Source of the DNA: Taxawa tesnikishii (nom. ined.)
Taxonomy: Eukaryota > Ascomycota > Dothideomycetes > Dothideales
DNA length: 64,000 bases
Assembly (NCBI GenBank): GCA_030247885.1
Contig: JAPDRO010000002.1
Coordinates: 1,550,001 to 1,614,000 of the forward strand
Reading direction: 5' to 3'
Both the position numbers and the translations under genes were made by a program. This document shows, piece after piece, positions 22,125-33,432 of this stretch. How positions within the stretch are numbered: the stretch's first letter is position 1; every line of letters starts with the position of its first letter. The notes under the pieces were generated by a model. The model saw only the letters and a list, made by a program, of their open reading frames with translations. It was not told the origin of the DNA and ran no database searches.

Positions 22125-25100
22125 TATCCCAAAAAGTTGTATGGAAGCGGGATGGTTGACAAAGACGGCGGGAAATTCTAGAATGGTGGACCGGACGGTC
22201 GCGTTGAGGATCATGATTTGAGCATTGAGCCACAGGGTTATGAGCGTAGGAAACAGGAGTGAAGAGAACGAGAGCGGAGGGAACGAGAGCGTATGGATTA
22301 AGACAAGAAGAAGAAGAGGAGACAGACGCTGCTGCTCCACACGACGTACGCCTCGTCGCCCATCAATCTAAACGGAACCCGCCTGACGGATGGTCTGAAG
22401 GAACGTCTGGGAAGCAGTGCGCATGGTTTCGCAACTCCCATTGCCGGAAACAGCAACGAAGTCAGAGCAGAGCAAGGGGTGAATATTGTTATGAACCACT
22501 GGTCATGGCCTGTGCGGGAGGGAAACGCTTTCGCTATACTAAACGAGGGTTCTACTCAGCCTAACAACTCTTCCAGGAAAAAGAAGATCCTTAAGGGATC
22601 GAACACGATCCGTGCAAATGTGGAAGCTTTCCGCTTTTCTCCCACTGTTAGTACGTTGAGAAGACGCTTGCTTGTTATGCCGACCCGTGAGAGACACGTG
22701 TCGTGAGGAGCGCGTGGAAGACCGAGATTGTACAATGCCAGTGCAGGTTCGCGACATCGGCGCTCCTGTACCTCTCATGCATGTACGTATTTTTTCCTCT
22801 TTGATGTTCCAGCGGACACACAATCCGAAGTGACCGACCGCTGTCAGAGGTCAACGCTTGAAATGCTCAAGAGCCGAGATCCCGCTCCCTGCTTTGCCAT
22901 CTATAGCTACAGGGGCTATAGCGCCGTGGTTTCCCTTTGCGGCTATTGGAGGTCTTGTTTAGTCGATGCCGGGATATAGGTAGGGACAAGGTTTGAGGGG
23001 CCTTGTGTTTCAGAGCCGTTGTACCGGATCGACTAACCGCCACAGTACCAAACTACTTCCACATAACAGGTCAAGCCGTTCAACGGACTTCCTGCAATAT
23101 AGTAAGGTGCAGCAGTCGCAATGGGCAGCATTACTGCGCCGCAGACGCCGTATTAGGTAACACGAACAACTATACTCACCCCGCGGGTTAACCTTCACCA
23201 CGAGTGAGTATCACGATGCCCATTGTGAGGTCGCATGGGGACCTCGTGCAAGAACGGGCACTGGTGGCACTCCAAGAGTGCTGGAGGAGCCAAGTGATGC
23301 ATCGCACAAGGCACTTACAGTTCTATTAACCGGGGGTCTGCCCAAAGTCGGGGGTTTGCAACCTCCGATTGTGTGCTTGCTCGAAATCTGATTAGCTGAA
23401 GCGATCAGTTTCCTCTTCACCGCTTCTAGCTGATAGTAATGTCGGGGCCTCGGCGTCTCGACTCTTAGGCCTGCAGGAGACGCACTGTAGTAGCCCTTCC
23501 GGTTCTGGAAGTCGGAGACATCAGACGCTGCGTCTGCTCTTCGAGTGGGTCCGTCTTCGCATTTGAGCGGGCATAAAGACGGGTGTGGGACACGAGCGCA
23601 CTGTTGAGTTTGCTGGAAGGTTTGACAACGTGCGTCGGAGCAGCTGGAGCCCTGGTGTCCGTGTAACAACGGACCGTAGATGGAGGATTTGAGCGTGGGA
23701 TCAATCGTGGGAGTAATCAACCGCGCAGCAAAAGACAATCACCGTGAAGCAAGACCAGAAGAAGCACGTGGTAGTGGTTAAGCGAGATGACTCTGTCGTG
23801 GCGTCGGCTGACGATTTGTTCTGGAAGCTATGGAACGATGGAAGGGCGGGAGGAGGATCTCCCTGTTGTTGCACGCCATGTTTCAGACAAACTCTAGGGC
23901 CAACTCTCTGAAGAGTAGTTGACGTCGACCACGGTGACTCGATAAATTTGCCTTGATTATCGGCCATTCCAGCTCTCCCGTCGATGTACGTTTTCCCCTA
24001 CAAAACAACCTCTCAGAGCTACGTAGTTGCCACTCAGAGTTTGGCGTGGCTCGAACCCCCGAACGGCTCGTACCCCCGAACGGCTCGTACTACCCTGACA
24101 TACGTCAACGGATGAGCCATGCCACGGTCCGTTCGCGAGACGCATGGCGTGGGCATGGTGCGGACACCCTTGGCTGTTCTTCTTCGTTTCTTTCTGACCT
24201 TCCCTCTTGATTTCACGTTGCGACTGGCGTTACAATCACTCTGGGCTTTGCGTGTGGTGGTGCAGCGCACATTGTCACCCGTGCGCCTCGAGGGCTCAGA
24301 TTCCGGGTTTGCTCCACGTCGTACCACATAGTGTAGGAGTCACGACAGCGACTTGTTTTCCGGTTTGAGGCGGGTGATGCGGTGGATCGGTGTTCCGTCG
24401 CTGTGCAGCCGCTTGGGGATGGCACGGCAGCAGGCGCGGCAGCTGGCACGGCAGCGAGCACGACGGCACGCACCCGAAGGGACGGCTTTGACCTGACCCA
24501 CGTGTTCTCCAAACTGTGTTCGGTTTAGGCAGGCATAGCATGATCCTGGGTGTTGTGGGAAACATGGGGTCATGATCGTGTCACGGAGCGGGAGCGGCAG
24601 CAGCGGAGTAGAAGCAACGGTTTGTTCCATTCGAGGTCATCAATCGGGAAATGGCAGATTTGCATCTAGCCGCGACATGCAATTCGATTCGGACGTCAGG
24701 TGTGCAGCGTGCAGTGCATGCCGCCGTGTCGATCACCTTTGGCTCAAAAAGTTCCCTCGGCACATCACGACGGATAAGACGCGGTGTGCGTCGTCTAAGC
24801 GGCACGGCTCTAAAGTGCGTAGTCGGGAGAAGGAAGGGGAACAGAGTATTTTACAGCTGGGACAGTCCCGGTCTACGGATGCCGGGCTCAAGTGTGGCTT
24901 AAGCCATGCTTTATCTGCTGACAGGGGTAGGATGGCATTAACAGGCAACTGCTGCATGCCACCACTGTGCGAAAGAGCTCGGCGATATACGATTGCGAGT
25001 ACCGTGTAGCTAGACTCTGTCTGGAGATTCACTGGGCGCATAGAGATGATGATGGGCCCGAAGTGTGCGTGACGGCGGCGCTGAAAGGCGCATTGTTACC

Positions 25101-25957
25101 AGCAATGCTTGCAGAGCTTGGTGTTATAGTGACAGGGCTGGGCAGTCGATGCGATCCGAGCAGTATCCACACGAGTCAGGGTCAAGGAACAGACGAGCCG
25201 CGGGACCCACAATGTGTCACGGCCCTGGTGCCGATCGTAGCGTGCGAACCTGGCATCGGCCCACACCTTCTGGTTTCGGAGCGCTTTCGCATGCTGTTCA
25301 ATCGCGCTGCAGAAAGCTTTCTTTTCCCTCGTTCCATCTTTAGACCGCGAGCCGAGCGGCTCCCTCCGCTGATAGTCTTGCCTGTGTCGGCGATCGGGAG
25401 CAGTTCAAAACACGCCTGCACGTCTTGTTCCTCCAGACCAGGCCAGCTGAGATTGGGGATCTTGCGGGCGGCGTGGGCAGTTTCAACTAAACTAAGTCAA
25501 TTGCCCTAGCCCACCGTTGATCCCTTACCCTTCTTGCTTCCCTCCTACGCTAAACCTTTTGGAGCTTACGCTACTAGCCAGATACAAGCACATTCGGCCC
25601 AATCCACCGGTAACGAACGGGTGGTGTGGGACTTGACGTGAGAGATGAGACCTAGTGCTCCATTGGCCATTACATCTTACCGCTGCGGGCGCAACGTGCG
25701 TCTTCCTTCAACCTGCACCACGTTCTTTGTCCCACCCAAGACGCCTCTACATACCATCTACCACCGGTCTCGCACTTTCTTCCCCGCACAACGCTTTTGA
25801 AACCACCGCATACCTCTCTCTCCCTACGGCCCTGTTCACTGCCAGCGCGCTTCAACACCCCCACTCCCGAGTTAGACACTAATATCACGTACACTCTCAC
25901 GCCTTCACGACTCTGCACAGCGCATCCAAGGCATCGATTGCCCGTCAGTTTGGATCA
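22125..25957. other. 3.8-kb gene-free region
   Basis: The longest stretch in the window without a supportable gene. Frames of up to about 180 codons exist on both strands (for example 23211-23738 minus and 24967-25509 plus), but they overlap one another, lack domain resemblance and show no plausible intron structure. It includes a 17-bp tandem duplication at 24055-24088. It should contain the G-alpha promoter at its right end. A noncoding RNA or a gene disrupted by base errors cannot be excluded. Confidence 0.5.
24055..24088. repeat. two tandem copies of a 17-bp unit
   Basis: The unit ACCCCCGAACGGCTCGT occurs twice in exact head-to-tail order. Only two copies are present, and it is not near a recognised gene. 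Confidence 0.6.
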
Positions 25958-27263
25958 ATGGGCGTGATGTGTTTCGGCAGCAGCAAACAACAAGACCCTG
26001 ACGCGAGGAAGAATGCAGAGATTGAGAAGCAGCTCAAGGCCGACCAGAGGCGGCAGTCCAAGGAGGTCAAGATGCTGCTGCTAGGTGCGTAGCGCAGGAT
26101 CGTAGTCACCCAATCGACAAGCAACAGGCACTGACAAGACATCACAGGAGCCGGAGAGTCTGGAAAGTCGACAGTCTTGAAGCAGATGCGCCTGATACAC
26201 GCCAAGGGGTTCCCCGCCTCCGAGCGCAAGCAATGGAAAGTCACCATCTTCAGCAACCTCGTACACGCCTTTCAATGCATACAAGGCGCTATGGAAGAGC
26301 ACGATGCGGCATTCCAGGAAGCGGACAACTTCGTAGGTCTCCAGTCAAGACGGTTTGGAATACAAGGAGCAGGATAGGGCTGATGACTGGATAGAAATAC
26401 ATGGAAATCATCATGCAAGACCCAGAGATTGGCCCCGAAGACGCAATGCCGACGACGTGCTTGCATGCTTTCAGGAACCTGTGGTCAGACCAAGGGGTAC
26501 AGACTGCCATCGCCAAGGGCCATGAATACGCATTGCACGACAATCTGGAATAGTGGGCATTGTCCCCGAACGACGCCCAGTGCAGACATGCTGACAGCGC
26601 ATAGCTATATGAGCAACCTTGACCGCTTGTTCGCAAAGAACTACGTTCCAGATGACCAAGATATCCTGCGAGCACGGCTACGGACCACCGGTATCAGTGA
26701 GACCATCTTTGAGACAGGAAACCTTACATACCGCATGTTCGACGTTGGAGGCCAGAGGTCGGAGAGAAAGAAGTGGATCCACGTATTTGACAACGTTCAG
26801 GTGGTGCTCTTCTTGGTCGCAGTTAGCGGTTTCGACCATGTGCTAGTGGAAGACAAGAACGGAGTAAGTGGAAATCTTGTGGAGATGAAGAAGTCTGTGC
26901 TAAACGTGTTTGCAGAACCAAATGCACGAAGCAATGATGCTCTTCGAATCCATCGCCAACAGCAAGTACTTTGAGCGATCTGGTCTGGTTCTTTTCCTCA
27001 ACAAGATCGATCTTTTCCGGGAAAAGGTCGAGAGCGGACGGGCCAACATCGCAGACTTCTTCCCCGACTTCCAGGGTGCGCCTAGGAACGTCGAATCCGG
27101 ACAAAAGTTCTTCGCCGACAAGTTCCGGAACCTGGTGCGGGATCCCAACAAGGAGGTCTACATCCACTATACCAACGCGACGGACACGAACTTGCTGGAC
27201 AAGACGATGAAGAGTGTGCAGGACATGATCGTCCAGCGGAACCTACACTCGTTGATGTTGTGA
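25958..27263 (+). CDS. heterotrimeric G-protein alpha subunit, fungal group II (GNA-2/MagC-like)
   Basis: Membrane-anchored GTPase that relays signals from seven-TM receptors. Five exons with four GT-AG introns restore a full alpha subunit. Nucleotide-binding motifs: P-loop GAGESGKST, switch I RLRTTGISET with its catalytic Arg, switch II DVGGQRSERKKW with the catalytic Gln, NKID, and TNATDT as the guanine-contact loop. Group II features are MCFG at the N-terminus, VEDKNGNQMHEAM, and the C-terminus QDMIVQRNLHSLML. That C-terminus has no Cys four residues from the end, so it lacks the pertussis-toxin-type site. Intron positions near 26082, 26333, 26553 and 26863 all fall at conserved sequence and keep the frame. 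The start used gives MGVMCFG; translation from the inner ATG would give MCFG as in relatives. Confidence 0.92.
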
Positions 27264-28129
27264 GTGCCAGACCCAGAAAAGCGCGCAACCACTGCCCGCT
27301 CTTCTCCTTCCGTGCGCCCGCCTGCTCTGCCCCGCCCCTTCAGTAGCAGCTATTCCAATTGTGCCGCGAGCGAGTTTTTCTGATCGATTTAGAACTTGAA
27401 TTCCTCTCTTCGTCCTTGGGGTTATTTTTCTTGGTTTTGATTTGCATCACTTTCGTGGCGACGGCGTTTCGGGGGCTGAGACTGCAAGGCCGTCTCCAGA
27501 ATAGCTTGCAGGCTCTTCTACTTTCTTTACGTTCGAGCGCTGGGTGCGGCCGATCAAGGGCTCTGGATGTAAGCTCTGGAGGGGGTTGGTGATGGCTCTT
27601 TGCTTGTATATTGTCTCTGGTCCGTTGGCTTGGTTCTGGCCAGTCAAACTGCTTCCGCGTATCATAGACCAACACTCGGGAGCTCCGGTATCCCGAGTTG
27701 AGACGACAGACTGGTCCTTTTGTACCTGAGTACCCTATTTGCCAGTGCACTCTCGTCATACTCAAACCTGTTCACTACAACGGCCTGTTCTGTAAGATAT
27801 GGTATATCCCACGTTCGAGAATCCCTCGTACTCTCAGGTAGAGATGACGAATTGGTTCTTTACACCTGAATGATCGAGTGAACCCGGGTAGAACAGTAAA
27901 AAGCGAAGTCGCCTGCTGAGTAGGATAGTGAGTGGCTGCGATGCGTGAGGGCCTCACTTGCAGAAGTACTGAGCATCTCGACCCGGATCGGCAAAGAGCA
28001 AGCGAGAAAGAAGCCGCAGCCGCAGACGCAGACGCAGACGCAGACCGCTGTCATCTCGCTGTCTCTGATAGCAACACCACCTATCCTGATATCGAATCCA
28101 GTCCGGCGTTCGAGCACACCTCACAGGGC
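27264..28129. other. intergenic region with simple repeat and a diverged duplicated segment
   Basis: This is 3' of G-alpha and 5' of COX24. It has a short GCAGAC hexamer array at about 28022-28045. Two similar segments of about 45 bp lie near 27686-27733 and 27829-27874, sharing GAGA-GACGA, TTGGT-CTTT and ACCTGA blocks. No gene is seen before the ATG at 28130, although the frame is open upstream of it. Confidence 0.45.
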
Positions 28130-29385
28130 ATGTTCTCGTCTCAGCTCGGCCGGGTAGCTCGCGCGAGCAGCGGACTCGCCTCGTCGACATGCACCGCACA
28201 CCGCACAATAGCCGCCGCAGCAGCAGCGGCACCGCTGTCACGCTCCGGTCCACGACACCAGAGACGTCTCTCTTCTTCGAAACCATCGTGTCCTCCTGAT
28301 GGCAACTCCAACGGAGCTCGTCCGGCCGCGCCTGCGCAAGCAGCGACCTCCGAGCACGCCAAGCCAGCTACGGGACGCAGCAGTAGCGGAAGGATAGCTC
28401 GAGGGCGCAAGACGAAGGACGGCGGCAAGGTAGCATCGAGAGGGAACGAGAGCGACGAGGCCTTTCACAACCTCCCTAGCGTGCCTAATACGCACCACAT
28501 GCACCCACAAGGTCAGTCGCAGATTCGACAGGGTTTGCTTTGCCGAAAGAACAACAACCGCTGACAAGGTTCTCGCATATCAGATCTGACCATATCCAAC
28601 TTCTTCGCCCAACACCGACCGCTCAGCCTCACGTCTCCTATCCCCGTGTCAACCGATCTCGAAACCTTCAACAGCATCTTCGAGCCCTCCTCTCGCAAAC
28701 CCAAGTCGCCTGCTGACGTTATCTACACCCTTTCCAACACCATTGACGCACTGCAAGGCGCCTCCTCCGACGAGGCCGATTTGCGTTGGGAAGTCATCCA
28801 AGAAAGCGCCAGCAACAGCGAGTCGCGGCACCTAGACCCTGCATCGCAGCAACAGCGCGTGCGTACCATCGAGGACATGGTCTCACAACTCCGTCCGTTC
28901 AGGACACCACCGCCGCCCGTACCAATGGGTCCGGAGCAGGCTAGGAAGGCGAAGGGCGAGCGCAAGACGCGCCGCAACAACGCCGCAGTGGTGGAGCCTG
29001 AGGCGCTTGCGGAGAAGAAATTCAAGGCGACCATCATCCTTACCGAATCCACATCCGCAGACGGGGTGAAATACTACACTGCACAGACCACACCTATCGT
29101 GCGGATCCCCACAACCATTCAAGAAGAGCAGGAGAGCATGATTCAAGAGCCACGCTCTCACAAGGAGAGGAGCGTGCGCAACGAGCGCCAGCCGTTCCTG
29201 GAGCGCATGCGCCAGAGGCAGGAGCGCGTCGAGGAGTTCAGGGACGAGAGGGAGGGGAGAGGGAGAGGGAGATGATGTACGCCATCAGTGTCAAGAGGCA
29301 GCGCAAGCTAAAGATGAAGAAGCACAAGTTCAAGAAGCTGATGAAGCGGACGAGGAACTTGAGACGGAGGTTGGACAGGGCTTAA
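28130..29385 (+). CDS. COX24: mitochondrial small-subunit ribosomal protein mS38 (Cox24/Qri5)
   Basis: In yeast, Cox24 (Qri5) is a component of the mitochondrial small ribosomal subunit required for COX1 mRNA handling. The start at 28130 (MFSSQLGRVARASSG) gives an Arg/Ser/Ala-rich presequence consistent with mitochondrial import. An intron (28512-28583, donor GTCAGT) joins HHMHPQ to DLTISNFFAQHRPLSL. The diagnostic C-terminal mS38 block is MMYAISVKRQRKLKMKKHKF followed by KKLMKRTRNLRRRLDRA, ending at 29385. It is read in a different frame from the rest: the change lies in the GGGG run at 29254-29257, and one more G gives a continuous protein through an Arg/Glu repeat. The basic C-terminal block is family-defining, so the assignment is firm despite the break. 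Convergent with RIB1. Confidence 0.88.
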
Positions 29386-29907
29386 ATGAGTCTCTTGCCG
29401 GGAAGGCTTTGTGCAGCCTAATAGTTGGCGAGGGGGGAGACAGGGAGTGGTGGGCGACGTTTCCGCTGCCATTTCGCATTCAACGGCGTCTTGTTTCTCA
29501 GAAGCCTGCGGTTCCTTCTTGGGCTTTTGGCAATCGCTTTTTGCAGTTGTTTCTCCAGCGGCATACGTTCTAGCGTGACTGGATCTAAATCCGTTCAAAC
29601 ATGTCCGTCATCCCTCACCCCGAACTCACACTCGACTCCGCTTTCAAACGTAACTCCCAACTCCCAACTCCCAACTCCCAACTTCCACCATTCTGGCTTT
29701 CGCTGGTGCCTCGAGCTTTCATCGCCCGTCTGTTTGCGAATTTTCCTCTGGGTATCTTGTAACGCAACGTTTGTCCGTCGATCTGGGAGACGGGAGAGAG
29801 GACGATCTTGCCGCCATTCTAAAATGCCGTGATGTTATGTATAATATGTGCATCTCCACATGGCGGTCTTTCCGCATGTTGCCTCCGGCTGTTTCGCATG
29901 TCCTACT
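29386..29907. other. convergent intergenic region with AACTCCC heptamer array
   Basis: About 520 bp between the COX24 and RIB1 stops. At 29652-29679 there are four exact copies of AACTCCC, then a degenerate fifth. No gene is seen. Confidence 0.5.
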
Positions 29908-31138
29908 TCACGCGCTGAACATGTGCTTGAACTTCTCAATCTGCGTTCACCCAAGGTCAGTATTCATGGCTGCTTCCTACTACTCCCCTCCCCTCCCTCT
30001 CTTCCACCTCCACCTCCACCTCCACCCAAGTGTTTTTTCTGAAAAGCAGACTAGAGGGACGCTGCAAAAACTTACCTTCGTGCTGATGTATTTCTCCACC
30101 TCTGGACCCCGAACACCCTCCTTCCCGCCCGTCTTCCACGCCAGCGGAATCATGGGCACTCTCTCCACCACCCTGACCTCGCGACCGGGCCCCTCGACCG
30201 CGCGCACCTTTTCCGGGTTGTTGGTCAGCAAGCGAATGCCCCTCTGGCCGCCCAAGCCCAGATCCATCAGCATGGCCGTCGCCAAGCCGTAGCTGCGCGC
30301 GTCGGCCGGATGCCGCAGTTCGATGTTCGCCTGCATGGTGTCGTAGCCCAGATCCTGCAGGTTGTACGCCATCAGCTTCGAGCCGAGCCCGATGCCGCGC
30401 CCTTCCTGCCGCAGGTAGACTATCACGCCTCCCGTGGGCGACAGCGACATCAGGCGCGCCGCCTCGTCGAGCTGCTCGCCGCAGTCGCAGCGTGCAGACC
30501 AAGCCGTCTCACCAGTGTAGCACTCGGAGTGGATGCGGACGAAGGGCGCCGCGTTCGCGTCCGCGTCCGCGTCGGCGCTGCTGCTGCCGCCGCCGCCGCC
30601 GCCGTCGGTGCGGTCGTCGGGCATTTGCACCGGCGATCCCGGCAGCGCAGGACTGACCCACCCCCGCCGGCGAAGGCGAAGGCGAAGCGGAACGCGACGA
30701 CGACGCCGGCGGCACGCCCGCCTCCCTCCTGATCTGCTCGACGCGACTGCTCGTGCGGCCGGGATACAGGGTGCCGACATACGCGCCACGGATCATGCGA
30801 TCCATCTCCGTCTCGCCCTCGCGCGGGGCGTCCAGACTCCTGCTCCTGATGTGCGCGCCGAAGACGATGGCCAGGTGCTCCTTGTTGTCCGCGTTATTCG
30901 TGTACAGGTGCAGGAACATTTCCTGGCCCGTCGTCGTCGGGATCCGCGCCCGCACCTCGCAGTGCACTTGCGGTAGCACCTGCAGGAGCGCTGGGGTGGG
31001 TTGTTCGGGGTCCGAGACGGCGGACGGCGCCGCTTGCTGCGTGAGGTTCAGGTCGGATATGCTGCGCGAGAGGTCGGATGGCCGTGGTGAGGCTATGGGA
31101 GGAAAGGCGGGCGAGGCGTGGGCTGGGAGGTCGGGCAT
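29908..31138 (-). CDS. RIB1: GTP cyclohydrolase II, riboflavin biosynthesis
   Basis: First committed step of riboflavin synthesis: opens GTP to a pyrimidine intermediate in the cytosol. The start at 31138 gives [10 protein letters not shown]. The N-terminal half has [37 protein letters not shown] and [20 protein letters not shown]. The C-terminal half has [20 protein letters not shown] with the three zinc-binding Cys, [39 protein letters not shown] and [16 protein letters not shown] final exon after an intron of about 120 nt adds [10 protein letters not shown]. The halves lie in different frames. The net shift is +1, equal to two single-base losses near 30637-30665 (C5 run at 30661-30665 and C3 near 30637-30639). 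The linker between the halves holds a run of Gly and an Ala-Asp repeat not found in yeast Rib1. All catalytic motifs are present. Confidence 0.9.
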
Positions 31139-31551
31139 TGCGGGGGGCGGTCTCTTGTGCAAGGCCAATTGGCGGGTTCGTGGTTTCGCGTATATAGGAG
31201 TTGGGTGGGGGAAGGAAGAAGAAGAAGTAATAAGGAACCAAAAGAGAGAGATTGGAGAAAACCAGACAGAGTGCTGGGGTGTATCGACCGTGATTATGTG
31301 ATTGATGGCCTCATGGCATGAGCGTAGAGCGGGTCCCGAAAGAGCCGAGGCCACCGAAAACCATACTTTCTTTCATTTTCCGACACGACATCCCCGCATA
31401 TGCTTATGCTTGTTCGGCAACTGTTCCGCCAAAAACCCGACGCTCGTTTGCACTGTTTGATCAACATACGGGACGGGATACAAAAACAGATCGTACACTC
31501 ATTCCATCCACACATACTATCTTCGTTACACGTCTCTCAGCATCCACTGCA
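31139..31551 (-). promoter_or_regulatory. RIB1 upstream region with TATATA and CCAAT palindrome
   Basis: A TATATA at 31191-31196 lies about 53 bp upstream of the RIB1 start, and a palindromic GCCAATTGGC (31164-31173) lies between it and the ATG. These are the only recognisable elements. The left-hand gene reads away, and the alpha-galactosidase ends at 31552, so the stretch also holds that gene's 3' region. Confidence 0.4.
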
Positions 31552-33259
31552 TCACAGCTCGTCTCTCTTTCTGAGCGATGCTCCCCTCGGTCTCATCCTG
31601 TACGCAACAACACCGTGGCGTGGCACGCTGGCCGTGATGGTTCCCATGGCGTCGACAGATCCGATGCGTGTGCCCATCAACAACGTGTTGTTCGCCCTGA
31701 TGCCGTCCGCATACGATGTGGCCGTAGCGTTGTAGTAGTAGCTCGTCACGTTGGCCGCCGACACGGTGCTGTTCTGCTGTAGGATCATATTCGCCGTCGC
31801 GTTGGGCATGCGGTTCGCCCACAGGTCGTAAAGATCCCAGCTGCTCTTCGCCTCGGTCGACAATGCGCCGCCGCTGTCCACGAAGACGTCGGCGAGCGTT
31901 GCGTTCATGTACGTTTCCACGTTGCCGGCGTTGAGGAGGACTACGATGTAGTCGCCCTGGGCCAAGCCGCCGGACCACATGCTGATCTCTCCTTGACCGT
32001 TTTGATCCACCTGTGGAACGTAGTAGCGCCAGCGTCGAACAATGGAGCTGCCGGCGGGGTCCTGCGAGATCGCGAGGACAGCCGGGTTGGTGTAGATGGA
32101 GAAGGCAGCGGCGTTGAGATCGCGGATGTCGGTGCCCATGATCAATGGTGACTTGGTCGCTGCCCACATGGTCATGTGCAGTTTGTACTCCTCATCGTTC
32201 ATGCCACCCTGTGACCGTCTGTTAGCGGGTCTCGTGACATGCCGAACGTCCTTGACAGGTCACATACATTTCCGACTTCGAGCATGTCGAGATCGTTCCA
32301 TGCACCTGGCTGCGCCTTTGATGGGAATGCCGCGACCTTGTTCAGGATGTTCATGACGGAGCAGTGGAAACCCGGAAGTTGGCAGTCGTATCCCTCATCT
32401 CCTGTGCAGGGGCATCGCACATCCGGCGCGTCGAAACTGTCTGTAATATCGCCAGTAGCTCGCCACGAGTTGGCGATGGTCTGAGCCCACTGGAGCAATC
32501 CGGTCAGCAATGAACCACAACTGCGCTTCGGAGATTACCTACGTTCCAGGGTGAATCTTCACCCCAATTGCACATGGAATAGAGGATCTGGCGTCCAGTG
32601 GCGTTCAACGCCTTGGCCATGGTGTTGTACCGGGCCTGCGTAACCTGTGGCGTACCACTCTGGCCCTCGTTGTAGCAATTGTCATATTTCAGGTAGTCCA
32701 CTCCCCAGCTGGCGAAGGTTTGTGCATCCTGCTTCTCGTATCCCAAGGATCCAGCTGAAGGGCACATTAGTGTCGTCGGAAGATTGATTTGAACTTGCAT
32801 CAGCTGGCCTTACCGTACTGCCCACAGGTGTACGTCCCGGCGTCAGAGTACATGCCAAAGCCCAGTCCGAGCGCGTGGATCTGAGCTGCGACATGTGCCA
32901 TGCCGTTCGGAAACTTTGTGAAGTCCGGTCTCAGGGTACCGTTTGCGTAGCGGCCGTTTGACCAGCAATCGTCGAGAACCACATAGTGATAACCCACATC
33001 ACGGAGGCCGAGTTCGACCATCCTTCTTGCTGTGCCAAGCAGGAGGTCTTCGCTAACGTCGCAGCCGAATGCGTTCCAGTTATCCTGATCAATGTCAGTC
33101 GAGAGCATGGTGGCTTGTTGATGTCTCGCAGCAGGAAGGAGCAGCACGTACCCAACCCATCTGAGGCGTGATGGCCATCTCGTTCTTCAAGAAGTTGGCA
33201 GCGGTAGCCTCTCCTACGAGGAGGAGGGCAACGCTACTCAGAAGCACGCTGGAAAACAT
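31552..33259 (-). CDS. secreted alpha-galactosidase, glycoside hydrolase family 27
   Basis: Hydrolyses terminal alpha-galactosyl residues of plant oligosaccharides and galactomannan outside the cell. The start at 33259 gives a signal peptide ([20 protein letters not shown]). Five exons with four GT-AG introns (near 33086-33153, 32758-32818, 32491-32543 and 32212-32269) keep the frame throughout. GH27 marks are [43 protein letters not shown], the nucleophile Asp in [20 protein letters not shown], the acid/base region [26 protein letters not shown] and [18 protein letters not shown]. The C-terminal beta-domain (about the last 110 residues) has several Asn-x-Ser/Thr sequons. About 490 residues including the C-terminal domain. 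No break. Expected to be under carbon control; see the upstream sites. Confidence 0.93.
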
Positions 33260-33385
33260 GCCGGGCCTCCGTTGAAGGGTTTCTTGACAGAAGCCAGCGA
33301 GAGAAGACAGAACGGTGCCAAAGAGAGGGAAGGTGGGCAGAGAAGCGAACGATAAGTCCCACGAGGTGTCAGCTACCTACCTACC

Positions 33386-33432
33386 TTTATAATACCTGCA
33401 GCAATATCCCCAGGTTACACTGTCCGGTGGGG
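33386..33432 (-). promoter_or_regulatory. alpha-galactosidase promoter: TATA box and two CreA-type sites
   Basis: On the minus strand TATAAA (33386-33391) lies about 127 bp upstream of the start. Two matches to the CreA carbon-repressor core SYGGRG follow further upstream: CTGGGG (minus strand, 33408-33413) and GTGGGG (plus strand, 33427-33432). The core is short and common, so binding is only a suggestion, but it agrees with glucose repression known for fungal alpha-galactosidases. Confidence 0.35.

Noticed and set aside
23211-25509. Several 100-180 codon frames on both strands of the gene-free region
   Set aside because: They overlap antisense, carry no recognisable motifs and show no consistent splice structure.
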